DNA of 64,000 nucleotides, from contig NZ_JAEIOJ010000010.1 in assembly GCF_016464305.1 (NCBI RefSeq), forward strand, positions 62,001 through 126,000. Direction: 5' to 3'. Below, piece by piece: positions 1-9,764 of the stretch. The first letter of the stretch is position 1. Each line of letters begins with the position of its first letter. The stretch comes from Umezawaea beigongshangensis (GTDB lineage: Bacteria > Actinomycetota > Actinomycetes > Mycobacteriales > Pseudonocardiaceae). A program made the translations under genes and the position numbers. The notes under the pieces were generated by a model. It was not told where the DNA came from and did not search any database. It saw only the letters and a list, made by a program, of their open reading frames with translations.

Positions 1-591
1 TCCACCGCACTGACCCTCGGCCTGGCCGCGTGCGCCCAGCAGGTCGGCGGCTCGCCGGTCGCGGCGCCCGGCGCGCGCGCCTCCGCGGAGCCGAGCGTCA
101 CGAAGTCGTCGTCGCCGAGGGCCACCCGCTCGTCCGCCGGCGAACCGACGCGCCGGACCGTCTCCTCGGTGACCCCGCCGCCCGCCGGCGGTTCCGGCGA
201 GGTGCGCATCGCCAAGCAGAAGAAGACCGAGGGCTTCGACGACTGCGCCCTGGTGACGCCCGCCGACGTCGAGACCGCCACCGGCGGCACGATCGACTCC
301 GCCGAGGGGTGCGTGCTGAGCACCGAGAACCCCAGCACCGTGATCCTCGCCTCCGTCACCTTCGCCGAGCTCGCCGGTGACGGCGACAAGAAGAACCTGG
401 AGGTCGGCGGCAACACGGCCGTGCAGACCGAGCAGGACGGCCGGTGCAGCGTCATGGTCCACCTGACCGACGACCCCGACGCGATCACGCCCGCCTACCT
501 CGTCGCGGTGACCGAGTTCGACGACGTCGACAGCTGCGGGATCGCGCTGAAGCTGGTCCAGACCGGGTTCGACAAGATCCCGGACGCCTGA
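1..591 (+). CDS. DUF3558-like lipoprotein, 5' end missing
   Basis: The reading frame is open from base 1 and runs to a TGA at 589-591, so the start lies outside the window. The first residues read STALTLGLAACAQQ, the end of a lipoprotein signal peptide with a lipobox (LAAC). A Ser/Thr/Pro-rich linker follows, then a compact domain with one Cys near the middle (DDCALVTPADV), an SxEGCVLST segment and a third Cys near the end (DSCGIALKL). This spacing and the DDCxLVTPADV opening are typical of DUF3558 lipoproteins of Actinobacteria. The mature protein should sit on the outer face of the membrane. Function is unknown. The lipoprotein call is sure and the family call is likely. Confidence 0.75.
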   Translation, partial: STALTLGLAACAQQVGGSPVAAPGARASAEPSVTKSSSPRATRSSAGEPTRRTVSSVTPPPAGGSGEVRIAKQKKTEGFDDCALVTPADVETATGGTIDSAEGCVLSTENPSTVILASVTFAELAGDGDKKNLEVGGNTAVQTEQDGRCSVMVHLTDDPDAITPAYLVAVTEFDDVDSCGIALKLVQTGFDKIPDA

Positions 592-596
592 GCGGC

Positions 597-620
597 GCGG
601 GTCGCGGACGACGGACCCGC
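597..620. terminator. short GC hairpin between convergent genes
   Basis: Seven-base arms GCGGGTC (597-603) and GACCCGC (614-620) lie between the lipoprotein stop and the convergent sulfurtransferase stop. No U-tract follows. It is a weak candidate for a bidirectional terminator. Confidence 0.35.
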
Positions 621-631
621 CCCCGGTCAGG

Positions 632-1492
632 TCAGCCGGGGTCGGGACCGGTCACCGCTTCCCTGGCCGGGTCGGCCGCCCAGTTCGACCACGACCCCGC
701 GTACAGGGCCGCCGGACGTTCCGCCGAGGTCAGCCCGGCCGCCTCCAGCGCCAGCACCACCGACGAGGCCGTGACGCCCGAACCGCAGTAGGCGCCCACC
801 GGCACCCCGTCGCGCACGCCCAGACCCGCGAAGCGCTCGGCGAGCCGCGCCGAACCGAGCCAGCGTCCGTCCGCGCCGACGTGCCCGGCCGACGGCGCGC
901 TGACCGCGCCCGGCACGTGCCCGGCCCTCGGGTCGACCGGCTCGACCTCGCCGCGGTAGCGCTGCGCCGCCCGCGCGTCGAGCAGCACGCCCTCGCGGGC
1001 CAGCGCCGCGGCGCCGTCCGCGTCGATCACCGGCATCGCGCCCGGCCGCACCACGACGTCGCCCTCGGCCGGCCTCGGCACCGCCGCGGTGACCGGGCGG
1101 CCCTCGGCGATCCAGCCCTCGAACCCGCCGTCCAGGACGGACACCTCCGCGTGCCCGGCCCACCGCAGCAACCACCAGGCGCGGGCCGCCACCGAACCGT
1201 CCGCCGTGTCGTAGGCCACCACGCGGTCGTCCTCCCGGACCCCCGCGGAGCGCAGCACCCGCTGGAGCCTCACCGGATCGGGGAGCGGATGGCGTCCCCC
1301 CGTTCCGGGCGGATCGGCCAGGTCCACGTCCAGGTCCAGGTAGACGGCGCCGGGAAGGTGCGCGACCTCGTACTCTTGACGTCCCGGGGGACCACCGAGC
1401 CGCCAGCGGACGTCGAGCACGACCGGAGGTCGGGAACCCCCCAGTGCTTCTTCCAGGGCACTGCCACTGATCAAGGGATGCACGAGCACCAT
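632..1492 (-). CDS. sseA: thiosulfate / 3-mercaptopyruvate sulfurtransferase (tandem rhodanese)
   Basis: The 286-residue protein has two rhodanese domains, the usual size for this family, which moves a sulfane sulfur from thiosulfate or 3-mercaptopyruvate to a thiol or cyanide acceptor. The N-terminal domain (about 10-130) has the VLDVRW opening and an Asp where the catalytic Cys would be ([11 protein letters not shown]), so it is structural. The C-terminal domain carries the active-site loop CGSGVTAS with Cys236. No signal peptide, so cytoplasmic. It is divergent from ideR. The loop does not settle thiosulfate versus mercaptopyruvate preference; CGSGVT loops are common in the mercaptopyruvate group. 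Confidence 0.9.
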   Translation of the reverse strand: MVLVHPLISGSALEEALGGSRPPVVLDVRWRLGGPPGRQEYEVAHLPGAVYLDLDVDLADPPGTGGRHPLPDPVRLQRVLRSAGVREDDRVVAYDTADGSVAARAWWLLRWAGHAEVSVLDGGFEGWIAEGRPVTAAVPRPAEGDVVVRPGAMPVIDADGAAALAREGVLLDARAAQRYRGEVEPVDPRAGHVPGAVSAPSAGHVGADGRWLGSARLAERFAGLGVRDGVPVGAYCGSGVTASSVVLALEAAGLTSAERPAALYAGSWSNWAADPAREAVTGPDPG

Positions 1493-1584
1493 CCTGCACT
1501 GCCCGCAACCGATCGCCGAACAGATCCGAGAACGACCAGTCGGTGCCTGCGACTAGCATTGACGCCACACGAAGGGGAGCGGGC

Positions 1585-2277
1585 GTGAACGACCTCATCG
1601 ACACCACGGAGATGTATCTCCGCACCATCTACGAGCTCGAAGAAGAAGGTGTGGTGCCCCTGCGCGCCCGCATCGCGGAGCGACTGGGCCAGAGCGGCCC
1701 GACCGTCAGCCAGACCGTGGGACGCATGGAGCGCGACGGCCTGGTGATCGTCGCCGACGACCGTCACCTCGAACTCACCGACCAGGGCCGCGGCCTGGCC
1801 ATCGCCGTGATGCGCAAGCACCGGCTCGCCGAGCGCCTGCTCGTCGACGTGATCGGGCTGGAGTGGGAGCAGGTGCACAGCGAGGCCTGTCGCTGGGAGC
1901 ACGTCATGAGCGAGGCGGTCGAGCGCAAGCTCGTCAAGCTGCTCGGCAACCCCACCACCTCGCCGTACGGCAACCCCATCCCCGGTCTGGACAAGCTCGG
2001 CGACGGTGAGCCCGCTCCCCCCGCCGAGGCGGACCTGGTGCGCATCGACGAGGTCGCCCGCCGCGGCGGTGGGCGGGTCGAGGTGCGCCGGATCGCCGAG
2101 CACGTGCAGCTCGACCCCGGCCTGATGGCCGAGCTGAAGTCCGCGGGCGTCGTGCCCGGCGGCACCGTGGAGGTCGGCGCGCTCGCCGGCGCCAAGGTGG
2201 TGCAGGTGCACGGCAACGGCACCGCCGCCGAGCTGGACCCGGCCGTCGCCCACGCCGTGCTGGTGCAGGCCCGGTGA
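1585..2277 (+). CDS. ideR: iron-dependent repressor IdeR (DtxR family)
   Basis: The 230-residue protein matches M. tuberculosis IdeR in length and very closely in sequence. It has an N-terminal winged helix (about 5-65, with [17 protein letters not shown] as recognition region), a metal-binding and dimerisation domain with CRWEHVMSE (Cys, Glu, His ligands) and HRLAERLL, and a C-terminal SH3-like domain. With Fe2+ bound it represses siderophore and iron-uptake genes and activates storage genes. The GTG at 1585 is chosen because it follows GAAGGGGAGC and gives the family's [14 protein letters not shown] opening; an upstream in-frame GTG at 1543 would add 14 unrelated residues. A TAGCAT hexamer at 1554-1559 may be a -10 element. 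The stop overlaps the galK start. Confidence 0.96.
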   Translation: MNDLIDTTEMYLRTIYELEEEGVVPLRARIAERLGQSGPTVSQTVGRMERDGLVIVADDRHLELTDQGRGLAIAVMRKHRLAERLLVDVIGLEWEQVHSEACRWEHVMSEAVERKLVKLLGNPTTSPYGNPIPGLDKLGDGEPAPPAEADLVRIDEVARRGGGRVEVRRIAEHVQLDPGLMAELKSAGVVPGGTVEVGALAGAKVVQVHGNGTAAELDPAVAHAVLVQAR

Positions 2278-3467
2278 ACGCTCCGGAACGGTCTGCCGTG
2301 CACCGGGCGGACGCCGCCTTCCAGGAGATGCACGGCCGGGCTCCCTCCGGTGTCTGGTCGGCTCCGGGGCGGGTCAACCTGATCGGCGAGCACACCGACT
2401 ACAACGACGGCTTCGTCCTGCCCTTCGCGCTGCCCCACCGCACCGCCGTCGCCGCCTCCGCCCGCGACGACGGCCTGCTGGTGGCGACGACGCTGGGCGA
2501 CGACGGCAAGGCCCAGCACGCGACTCCGATCGCCGTCTCCGCGCTGGAACCGGGCGCGGTGCAGGGCTGGGCCGCCTACCCGTCCGGCGTGGCGTGGGCA
2601 CTGCGCGAGCAGGGCGTGCACGGCGGTGCCGACCTGGTCATCGCCGGTGACGTCCCGGCGGGCGCCGGGCTGTCCTCGTCGCACGCGCTGGAGTGCGCGG
2701 TGGCCCTCGCGCTGCTGGGCCTCGCCGGGCGAGCCCCCGACGGCGCCGCGGGCTCTCCCGCGCTGTCGGAGATCGCGCGCTGGGTGCAGCGGTCGGAGAA
2801 CGACTTCGTGGGCGCTCCGACCGGACTGCTCGACCAGACCGCGTCGCTGTGCTGCACCGAGGCGCACGCGCTGTTCCTCGACGTGCGTTCCGGCAAGTCC
2901 GAGCAGGTGCTGTTCGACGCCGCCGCGAACGGCCTGCGGGTGCTCGTGATCGACACCCGCGCGAGCCACTCACACACCGACGGCGGCTACGGCGCCCGGC
3001 GCAGCGGCTGCGAACGCGCCGCCGAACTGCTCGGCGTGCCCGCGCTCCGCGACGTGGCCGTGGCGGAGCTGCCCGAGGTGCTGCCCCGGCTGCCCGAGGA
3101 GCTGCGGCCCCTGGTGCGGCACGTCGTCACCGAGGACGACCGCGTCCTGCGCGCCGTCGACCACCTGCGGTCCGGGCGGATGGCCGAGATCGGGCCGCTG
3201 CTGACCGCGTCGCACACGAGCCTGCGCGACGACTACCGGGTGTCGGTGCGCGAACTGGACGTCGCCGTCGAGTCCGCGCTGGCCGCCGGGGCGCTGGGCG
3301 CTCGCATGATCGGTGGCGGTTTCGGCGGTTCCGCCATCGCGCTCGTCCCCGAGGACGCGCTGACCGCGGTGGAGGAGGCCGTGGTCGCCGGGTTCGCCCT
3401 GGAGTCCCTCGGCACCCCGCGGTTGTTCACCGCCGTGCCGTCGGCCGGCGCGGGACGCGACAAGTAG
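2274..3467 (+). CDS. galK: galactokinase
   Basis: The 397-residue GHMP kinase phosphorylates alpha-D-galactose at C1 with ATP, the first committed step of the Leloir pathway. The galactokinase signature [12 protein letters not shown] is at 32-43, the glycine-rich ATP loop [11 protein letters not shown] near 128, and the third GHMP motif [13 protein letters not shown] near 344. The GTG start overlaps the TGA of ideR (GTGA), so translation is probably coupled to the iron regulator. galE follows 33 bases later. No galT lies in this window, so the uridylyltransferase must be elsewhere or GalE serves envelope sugar synthesis. Confidence 0.96.
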   Translation: MNAPERSAVHRADAAFQEMHGRAPSGVWSAPGRVNLIGEHTDYNDGFVLPFALPHRTAVAASARDDGLLVATTLGDDGKAQHATPIAVSALEPGAVQGWAAYPSGVAWALREQGVHGGADLVIAGDVPAGAGLSSSHALECAVALALLGLAGRAPDGAAGSPALSEIARWVQRSENDFVGAPTGLLDQTASLCCTEAHALFLDVRSGKSEQVLFDAAANGLRVLVIDTRASHSHTDGGYGARRSGCERAAELLGVPALRDVAVAELPEVLPRLPEELRPLVRHVVTEDDRVLRAVDHLRSGRMAEIGPLLTASHTSLRDDYRVSVRELDVAVESALAAGALGARMIGGGFGGSAIALVPEDALTAVEEAVVAGFALESLGTPRLFTAVPSAGAGRDK

Positions 3468-3500
3468 ACAGATCCGAGTACGACGAAAGAGGGTAATGCG

Positions 3501-4463
3501 GTGAAGCTGCTCGTCACGGGCGGAGCGGGCTACGTCGGGAGCACGTGCTCGGCGCGACTCGTCGAGGCCGGGCACGAGGTCGTCGTGCTCGACGACCTGT
3601 CGACCGGCCACGCGGACGCCGTCCCGGCGGGGGCGCGGTTCGTCGAGGGCGACATCGACGACGTGGCGGGCGAGGTGCTCGCCGAGGGCTTCGACGGTGT
3701 CGTGCACTGCGCGGCCAAGTCGCTGGTCGGCGAGTCGATGGAGAACCCGGCCAAGTACTGGCACGGCAACGTGGTGACGTCGCTGAACCTGCTCGACGCG
3801 ATGGTGCGGCACAGCACCCCGCGGCTGGTGTTCTCCTCCACCGCGGCGACCTACGGCGAGCCGGAGTCGTCGCCGATCGCGGAGACGGCGACCACGCGCC
3901 CGACGAACACCTACGGCGCGACGAAGCTGGCGATCGACCACGCGATCACCTCCTACGCCACCGCTCACGGCATCGCCGCAGTCAGCCTGCGCTACTTCAA
4001 CGTGGCGGGCGCCCACGGCGAGCTGGGCGAGCGGCACGCGGTCGAGACCCACATCATCCCGATCGTGCTGCAGGTCGCGCTGGGCCAGCGCGAGCAGGTG
4101 CAGATCTACGGCGACGACTGGCCCACCGAGGACGGCACCTGCGTCCGGGACTACATCCACGTGGTGGACCTCGCCGACGCGCACCTGCTGGCGCTGGAGC
4201 ACGCCGTCCCGAACGAGCACCGGATCTACAACCTCGGCAACGGCACCGGTTTCTCCGTCAAGCAGGTCATCGACACCTGCCGCGAGGTCACCGGCCACCC
4301 GATCCCGGCCGTCGTCGCGCCGCGCCGCGCCGGAGACCCCGCCGTGCTGGTCGCCTCCAGCGAGCGGGCTCGCGCCGACCTGGGCTGGAAGCCCGAGCGC
4401 GCCGACCTGACCACGATCGTGCAAGACGCGTGGACCTTCACGCGTGCCCGCGCGGGAGCGTGA
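3501..4463 (+). CDS. galE: UDP-glucose 4-epimerase
   Basis: The 320-residue short-chain dehydrogenase-fold enzyme interconverts UDP-glucose and UDP-galactose with tightly bound NAD+. GGAGYVGS at 7-14 is the NAD-binding loop. The catalytic YxxxK lies in [12 protein letters not shown] near residue 140, preceded by the SSTAATYG serine. The substrate region [13 protein letters not shown] is intact. It starts at a GTG with AAAGAGGG upstream. It is the third gene of ideR-galK-galE and should supply UDP-galactose for cell-wall arabinogalactan or exopolysaccharide, or complete galactose breakdown. Confidence 0.95.
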   Translation: MKLLVTGGAGYVGSTCSARLVEAGHEVVVLDDLSTGHADAVPAGARFVEGDIDDVAGEVLAEGFDGVVHCAAKSLVGESMENPAKYWHGNVVTSLNLLDAMVRHSTPRLVFSSTAATYGEPESSPIAETATTRPTNTYGATKLAIDHAITSYATAHGIAAVSLRYFNVAGAHGELGERHAVETHIIPIVLQVALGQREQVQIYGDDWPTEDGTCVRDYIHVVDLADAHLLALEHAVPNEHRIYNLGNGTGFSVKQVIDTCREVTGHPIPAVVAPRRAGDPAVLVASSERARADLGWKPERADLTTIVQDAWTFTRARAGA

Positions 4464-4469
4464 GCCGGG

Positions 4470-6512
4470 ATGACCGACACCGACCGGGCGATCGACGCAG
4501 CCCAGTTCGCCGAGACGGGCACGTTCAACGCGATGCCCAGGACGAGTTCGCTGGCCCTGTCGCCCGACGGGTCCCGTCTCGTGACGGTCGTCGCGGAGCT
4601 CGGTCCGGACGGCAAGAAGTGGCAGGGCGCGCTCTGGGAGGTCGACCCGGCCGGGCGGCGTCCGGCCGTGCGGCTCACCAGCTCCGGCACGAGCGAGTCG
4701 AGCCCGGTGTTCGCGCCGGACGGCGCGCTGCTGTTCCTGTCGGCGCGTCCCGACCCGCTGGCCGGGCCCGACGCGAAGGCGAAGGACAAGACCGCGCTGT
4801 GGTCGCTGCCCGCCAGCGGTGAGGGGCGGGAGCTGTTCCGGCCCGGCAGCGGTGTCTCGCAGGTCCGGGTGGCCAGCGACGACGGCACCCTGCTGCTGTC
4901 GGCGTCGGTGCACCGCGGCGTCGAGCAGGGCGAGCAGGACGACACCAAGCGCAAGGCCCGCGACGACGCGGGGGTGACGGCGATCCTGCACGAGGCGTAC
5001 CCGGTGCGGCACTGGGACTCCGACCTCGGCCCGGACCACCCGCGGCTGTTCACGGCGGGCGCGGCGACCGGCCGCATCGCGCCGCAGGACCTCGTGGACC
5101 TCACTCCCGACGCCGACGGCGGCGTCGACGGCTCGATCGCGATCAGCCCGGACGGGCAGTGGGTCGCCTACGGCCTGCGCGTCGAGGTCAGCCCCTCCTA
5201 CGGTCGGCGCACCGCGCTGCGCCTGGCCGCGGCCGACGGCAGCAGCGACGTGGCGATCGCGGACGAGGACGGCTACTCGTTCGAGGAGGCCGTGTTCACG
5301 CCCGACTCGTCGGCCCTGATCGCCGTGCGCGCCACCGAGTCCACCCCGACCGACCCGCCGCGGCACGCGCTGGTGCGGATCGACCGCGTCTCGGGCGAGA
5401 TCACCGAGCTGACGCCGGACTTCCCCGAGGAGCCCGCGAAGCCGGTGGTGAGCCCCGCGGGCGACGCGGTGTACTTCACGGCGAGCCACCTCGGCCACGT
5501 GCCGCTGTGGAAGCTCGACCTGGCCTCGGGCGAGATCGTCCGGCTCACGGCGTCCGGCCACCACACCGACGTGGTGGTGAGCCGCGACGGCACGACCGTG
5601 TACGCGCTGCGCAACGCGGTGGACCACCCGGCGCAGCCGGTCCGGATCGATCCGTCGGTCGCCGAGCAGGAGCCCGTGCGGCTGCTCGCCCCCGGCGTGG
5701 TGGAGTCCCTGCCCGGCACGCTCACCGAGGTCGAGACCACGGTCGCCGACGGTCGCAGGGTGCGGGCCTGGCTGGTGCTGCCCGAGGGCGCGTCCGCCGA
5801 GAACCCCGCTCCGCTGCTGCTGTGGGTGCACGGCGGTCCGGTGATGAGCTGGAACGGCTGGAGCTGGCGCTGGAACCCGTGGCTGATGGCCGCGCGGGGC
5901 TACGCCGTGCTGCTGCCGGACCCCGCGCTGTCCACCGGGTACGGCCCCGACTTCATCAGGGCCGGCTGGGGCCGGTGGGGCGCCGAGCCCTTCACCGACC
6001 TGATGGCGATCACCGACGTCGCCGAGCAGCGTCCCGACGTCGACGAGACGCGCACGGCCGCGATGGGCGGTTCCTTCGGCGGCTACATGGCGAACTGGAT
6101 CGCCACGCAGACGACCCGGTTCCGCGCCATCGTCACGCACGCCTCGCTGTGGCACCTCGACGCCTTCACCGGCAGCACCGACGAGTCCTACTACTGGATG
6201 CGCGAGATGGGTGACCCGCTCGCCGACGGCGGTCGGGTCAGGGACCACTCGCCGCACCTGCGGGTCGCCGACGTGCGGACGCCGGTGCTGGTCATCCACG
6301 GCGACAAGGACTACCGGGTCCCGATCGGGGAGGGGCAGCGCCTCTACTTCGACCTCGTGCGGCACGGTGTTCCGGCGAAGTTCCTGTACTTCCCGACCGA
6401 GAACCACTGGATCCTCACCCCGGGGAACGCGGCCGTCTGGTACGAGACGATCTTCGCGTTCCTCTCGGAGCACGTGCACGGGGAGCCCTGGCGGCGGCCC
6501 GAGCTGCTCTGA
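4470..6512 (+). CDS. S9 family peptidase (acylaminoacyl-peptidase / prolyl oligopeptidase type)
   Basis: This 680-residue protein has an N-terminal beta-propeller (about 20-420, with WD/PD40-like SPDGSRLV, APDGALL and SPDGQWVAYG blades) and a C-terminal alpha/beta-hydrolase domain. The catalytic triad is Ser535 in GGSFGGYMAN, Asp614 in HGDKDYRV and His646 in TENHWI. The oxyanion region HGGPVMSWN is present. There is no signal peptide, so it should be a cytoplasmic oligopeptidase trimming short peptides. It begins six bases after galE and is probably co-transcribed, though no metabolic link to galactose is evident. Confidence 0.93.
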   Translation: MTDTDRAIDAAQFAETGTFNAMPRTSSLALSPDGSRLVTVVAELGPDGKKWQGALWEVDPAGRRPAVRLTSSGTSESSPVFAPDGALLFLSARPDPLAGPDAKAKDKTALWSLPASGEGRELFRPGSGVSQVRVASDDGTLLLSASVHRGVEQGEQDDTKRKARDDAGVTAILHEAYPVRHWDSDLGPDHPRLFTAGAATGRIAPQDLVDLTPDADGGVDGSIAISPDGQWVAYGLRVEVSPSYGRRTALRLAAADGSSDVAIADEDGYSFEEAVFTPDSSALIAVRATESTPTDPPRHALVRIDRVSGEITELTPDFPEEPAKPVVSPAGDAVYFTASHLGHVPLWKLDLASGEIVRLTASGHHTDVVVSRDGTTVYALRNAVDHPAQPVRIDPSVAEQEPVRLLAPGVVESLPGTLTEVETTVADGRRVRAWLVLPEGASAENPAPLLLWVHGGPVMSWNGWSWRWNPWLMAARGYAVLLPDPALSTGYGPDFIRAGWGRWGAEPFTDLMAITDVAEQRPDVDETRTAAMGGSFGGYMANWIATQTTRFRAIVTHASLWHLDAFTGSTDESYYWMREMGDPLADGGRVRDHSPHLRVADVRTPVLVIHGDKDYRVPIGEGQRLYFDLVRHGVPAKFLYFPTENHWILTPGNAAVWYETIFAFLSEHVHGEPWRRPELL

Positions 6513-6523
6513 GCCCACCCGGC

Positions 6524-7555
6524 TCACCACGGCTGCTCGCCCTCACCGGCGAGCAGCCACCTGGCCTCCGTGACGGCGTCCGCGGCGATCTCGCGGACGC
6601 TGCTCGGGGACAGCCCGTGCTCCAGCGCGGTGCGCAGCAGCCCGCAGAGCCGGTGCTCGGGGCAGGCCTCCTCGGCGACGCCCAGGGCGATCGACGCGAA
6701 CGCGCCGTCGCCGCGCGCGTAGGCGGAGAAGGCGAGCAGCACGGCCGGTTCGGCGCGTTCCGGTGGTGGAACGGCCCTGGTCAGCTCCAGCCAGAGCGTC
6801 TCGGCGTTCTCGGCGCGGTCGCCGCAGACCAGGGACAGGGCGGCGTCGCGCACCCTCAGGTCGGACAGGGCTGTCGCCAGCTCGACGATCTTCTCGTCGT
6901 CCAGCGGTTCGCGCCGGTCCGGGACGCGGGCCACGGCGTCCTCCACGAGCAGCAGTCCGGACCTCGCGTCGGGCTGCTCCTCGCGGGTCAGGGCGGCGTC
7001 CAGCAGGGCCGCCCTCCGCGCCAGCGCCTCCTCGTCGTGCGGGGTGAGCAGCGCGGCGAGCTGCGAGCGGTCGGCGAAGGTCACCTGCCCCGCGGCGGCC
7101 GAGGCCGCGGCGAGCGGCGTGGCCGACGGGTCGGGCAGGGTTCCGCCGCACGCGGGGTCGTCGTAGCAGCGCCACGGAGCGCCACCGCCGCTGAACTCCG
7201 CCCAGGTCGCGTGCAGCACCGGCACGCCCTCCCGGTCGAGCAGCTCGGTCACCCGCTCCACGAGTTCGGCGCGCGGTGGCGGTTCACCGGACGGCGGGCG
7301 CTCCCCGCCGCCGAAGACCACCAGGACGACCGATCCGGGGTCCTGCGCTCTCAGCGGCACCAGCAGGTCCCGCACGAGCGCCGCGTGTCCCTCGGCAGGC
7401 GGGAGGTCCGCGCGCAGCGCTGCTCCGATGCGCTCGGGACGGTCGCGGCGCAGCAGGATCAGCACGAGCGAGGGCCCGGGGTGAAAACCGAGCAGGTGCG
7501 GCACCGCGGCGATGATCTGGGCTGGTTCGCCCGCTCGGAGCGTGGTCGTCGTCAT
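6524..7555 (-). CDS. DUF4192 domain-containing protein
   Basis: The 343-residue protein opens with LRAGEPAQIIAAVPHLLGFHPGPSLVLI, the hallmark start of the actinobacterial DUF4192 family, whose function is not established. The rest is acidic and Ala/Leu-rich, ending in helices shared by the family (SAYARGDGAFASIALGVAEE). The ATG at 7555 is preferred over an upstream in-frame start at 7615, because the extra 20 residues are Arg-rich and not part of the family. It is convergent with the S9 peptidase, 11 bases apart. Cytoplasmic, no membrane segment. Confidence 0.85.
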   Translation of the reverse strand: MTTTTLRAGEPAQIIAAVPHLLGFHPGPSLVLILLRRDRPERIGAALRADLPPAEGHAALVRDLLVPLRAQDPGSVVLVVFGGGERPPSGEPPPRAELVERVTELLDREGVPVLHATWAEFSGGGAPWRCYDDPACGGTLPDPSATPLAAASAAAGQVTFADRSQLAALLTPHDEEALARRAALLDAALTREEQPDARSGLLLVEDAVARVPDRREPLDDEKIVELATALSDLRVRDAALSLVCGDRAENAETLWLELTRAVPPPERAEPAVLLAFSAYARGDGAFASIALGVAEEACPEHRLCGLLRTALEHGLSPSSVREIAADAVTEARWLLAGEGEQPW

Positions 7556-7690
7556 GCGTCGACGGTCCCGCTTCGCACGCCCCTCGACGAGTGATGGGCC
7601 TTCCGCTGTGGACAACTCCGGGCCTGTGCACAGCTCGACCGGAGTCGATCACGGCGAGCGTTCTTCGTCGGTGGTCCCCGCTACCCTGCC

Positions 7691-7732
7691 CCGCTGCCCG
7701 GCCCCGCCGTGCTGAGCGGGGCCGGGCAGCGG
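7691..7732. terminator. strong 17-bp stem-loop terminator
   Basis: Perfect 17-base arms lie at 7691-7707 and 7716-7732 around an eight-base loop (CGTGCTGA). It sits just after the stop of the minus-strand S15 peptidase. No long U-tract is present, as is usual in high-GC actinomycetes. Confidence 0.75.
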
Positions 7733-7739
7733 GTGTCGG

Positions 7740-9578
7740 TCAGCCGATGGCGCGGGCCAGCGCGGCCCTGCCGCCGACGATCGGCAGCTCGACCTCGGTC
7801 TTCGTCAAGTCGATCGAGATCCCCGCTCCGGGCCGCGGCCGCAGCGTGTAGTCGTGGTCGCTGGAGACGAGCACGAACTCGACGGTGTGACCGGCCGCGA
7901 CGACGTAGTCCTGCGGCTCCAGCTCGACCTCCACGGAGTACCGCTTCCCCGGCTCGATCGGCTTGGTCCTCGCCGGGCTGGTGCGGTTCTGCGGGTCGGT
8001 CCAGCCGCGGGTGATCACGTGGCTGGTGCCGTCGGGCGCCCGGTCGACCAGCAGCGCGGTGACGTTGGCCGCCGGCCGGTCGAACGACGCGGCGAGGTCC
8101 ACCGTCGCCGTGCCCGACAGGCGCAGCGGAGCACGGGTGGCCTTCGTCGCGTACGACAGGCGGTTGCCGGAGGCGGGCAGGTCGACCAGGTCCTCGGCGC
8201 GCTGCGCGGCGTCGTCGCGCAGCGTCTCCACGACGGGTCGGCCGGGTGCGGGGCGGAGGTCCAGCGTCCCCTTGGCGCTACCGCCCGCCCACGGGTGCAG
8301 GCCGGCCGCGGACGTGCCGGGCGCGGGCCAGTCGGCCTCGTCGACCCACGTCTCGTCCTCGCGCTGGACCGTCGACTTCGGCTCGTCCTCGACGCCGTTG
8401 TCCACGCCCCAGAGGTAGTGGCTGAACCAGCGGTTGAGGGTGCGGCGCCACTCGGCCGAGCGCAGCGTGTCGGGGTCGGTGTGCCCGGACTGGTGCAGCC
8501 AGATCTTGTGCTCGACGCCGTGGCGACGCAGCGCCTCGTACCACTGGGCGACGTGCTTGAGCTTGACGTTCCAGTCGTTGAGGCCGTGCACCGCGAGCAC
8601 CGCGGCCCGCACGTCGCGCACGTCGTTCAGGTAGTTGCGCTCGTCCCAGAAGCGCGAGTAGTCGCCGGTGACGCGGTCCTGCTCGGCGGCGATCTCGGCG
8701 ATGACCGGCTTGCAGATCTCCCGGTCGGCGCGCGTGTAGACGTACTCGGCGAGCACGTCCGCGTCCTCGCCCTGGTAGCCGCCGGGCGCGACGACAGCGC
8801 CGTCGGCGCGGTAGTAGTCGTACCAGCTGGAGATGGCGGCGATGGGCACGATCGCCTCCAGGCCGCGCACGCCGGTCGAGGCGACGGCGTTGGGCAGCGT
8901 CCCGTTGTAGGACACGCCCATCATCCCGGTCCTGCCGGTGGACCAGGTGGCCCGCACGGCCGTGCCCGAGGCGTCGCGAGCGGTGGCGCGGCCGTTGAGC
9001 CAGTCCACGACCGAGCGGGCGCCGATGGTCTCGTTCTCCCCACCGGTGGTGGGGCACCCGGTGGACAGGCCGCTGCCCAGCGACTCGCCGTAGACCATGG
9101 CGAAGCCGCGGGAGACGAAGTAGCTCTCGTAGCGCGAGGTGATGGGCGCGGCGTTCGGGCCGACCGCCGCCGCGATCCGCTCGTCCGCCTGCTGCTTGAG
9201 CACCGACGCGGCCCGCCGGTCGTGGTGCCCGCGGCCGTCGGGCACGTACAGCTCGACGTCGACGTCGTGGTTGGCGACGTCGTTGCCGCCCGCGAAGTAC
9301 GGGCTGCTGATGTAGACGACCGGCACCTTGAGCCCGCGCTGGGTGGCTCCGGGCCGCACCACCTCGACGTGCACCTCGTCGTCGCGGCCGTCGCGGTCGC
9401 TGTCGACCGGTGCGCGGACGAACAGGTTCTCCCGGACGACGTCGGCCGGGTCGAACACGGGCTGGGCCTCTCCGCCGACGAACACCGGGCCGGTCGGTTC
9501 CGCGGCGAGCGCCGGGACGGTGGTCAGCGGCAGCGCCACCAGCGCGGCGGCCAGCGCGACTCTTCGTGCACCCCTCAC
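7740..9578 (-). CDS. secreted Xaa-Pro dipeptidyl-peptidase-like S15 hydrolase
   Basis: This 612-residue protein begins with a Sec signal peptide (RGARRVALAAALVALPLTTVPALA, cut before AEP). An S15/CocE-type alpha/beta-hydrolase follows, with nucleophile elbow GVSYNG, acid in HGLNDWN and His in HQSGHTDPD. A C-terminal jelly-roll domain (FDRPAANVTALLVDR; HTVEFVLVSSDHDYTLRP) is also typical of this family. It probably removes X-Pro dipeptides outside the cell; CocE-like esterase activity is the alternative. The GTG at 9578 is chosen because it places the signal peptide at the N terminus; the frame stays open upstream to 9992 without family similarity. Confidence 0.92.
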   Translation of the reverse strand: MRGARRVALAAALVALPLTTVPALAAEPTGPVFVGGEAQPVFDPADVVRENLFVRAPVDSDRDGRDDEVHVEVVRPGATQRGLKVPVVYISSPYFAGGNDVANHDVDVELYVPDGRGHHDRRAASVLKQQADERIAAAVGPNAAPITSRYESYFVSRGFAMVYGESLGSGLSTGCPTTGGENETIGARSVVDWLNGRATARDASGTAVRATWSTGRTGMMGVSYNGTLPNAVASTGVRGLEAIVPIAAISSWYDYYRADGAVVAPGGYQGEDADVLAEYVYTRADREICKPVIAEIAAEQDRVTGDYSRFWDERNYLNDVRDVRAAVLAVHGLNDWNVKLKHVAQWYEALRRHGVEHKIWLHQSGHTDPDTLRSAEWRRTLNRWFSHYLWGVDNGVEDEPKSTVQREDETWVDEADWPAPGTSAAGLHPWAGGSAKGTLDLRPAPGRPVVETLRDDAAQRAEDLVDLPASGNRLSYATKATRAPLRLSGTATVDLAASFDRPAANVTALLVDRAPDGTSHVITRGWTDPQNRTSPARTKPIEPGKRYSVEVELEPQDYVVAAGHTVEFVLVSSDHDYTLRPRPGAGISIDLTKTEVELPIVGGRAALARAIG

Positions 9579-9660
9579 GAGAAAACCCCCACTTCGGGCA
9601 GTCAGGACACGTCGGAGCGGAACCCTTCCCCCGGCGGCAGTGCCTGTCAAGGACAGCGCC

Positions 9661-9675
9661 CGTCCACAGTGGACG
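9661..9675. promoter_or_regulatory. 15-bp palindrome in the S15 peptidase / cutA divergent region
   Basis: CGTCCAC-A-GTGGACG is a perfect palindrome about 83 bases upstream of the secreted peptidase start. It lies in the only shared regulatory region of that gene and cutA. It is a candidate operator; the binding protein is unknown. Confidence 0.4.
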
Positions 9676-9764
9676 ACGAGAGAAGTCCCGACCATCGGCG
9701 GCTTGACCTGCCGATCCGGCGTGGGCACACTGCTCGATCCGCCGCGGCGCGGTAGCGTCGCGGT

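Noticed and set aside
2970-6530. Very long minus-strand open frame opposite galE and the S9 peptidase
   Set aside because: It is Arg/Gly/Val-rich shadow coding caused by GC-rich third positions; the plus-strand genes have clear families and motifs.
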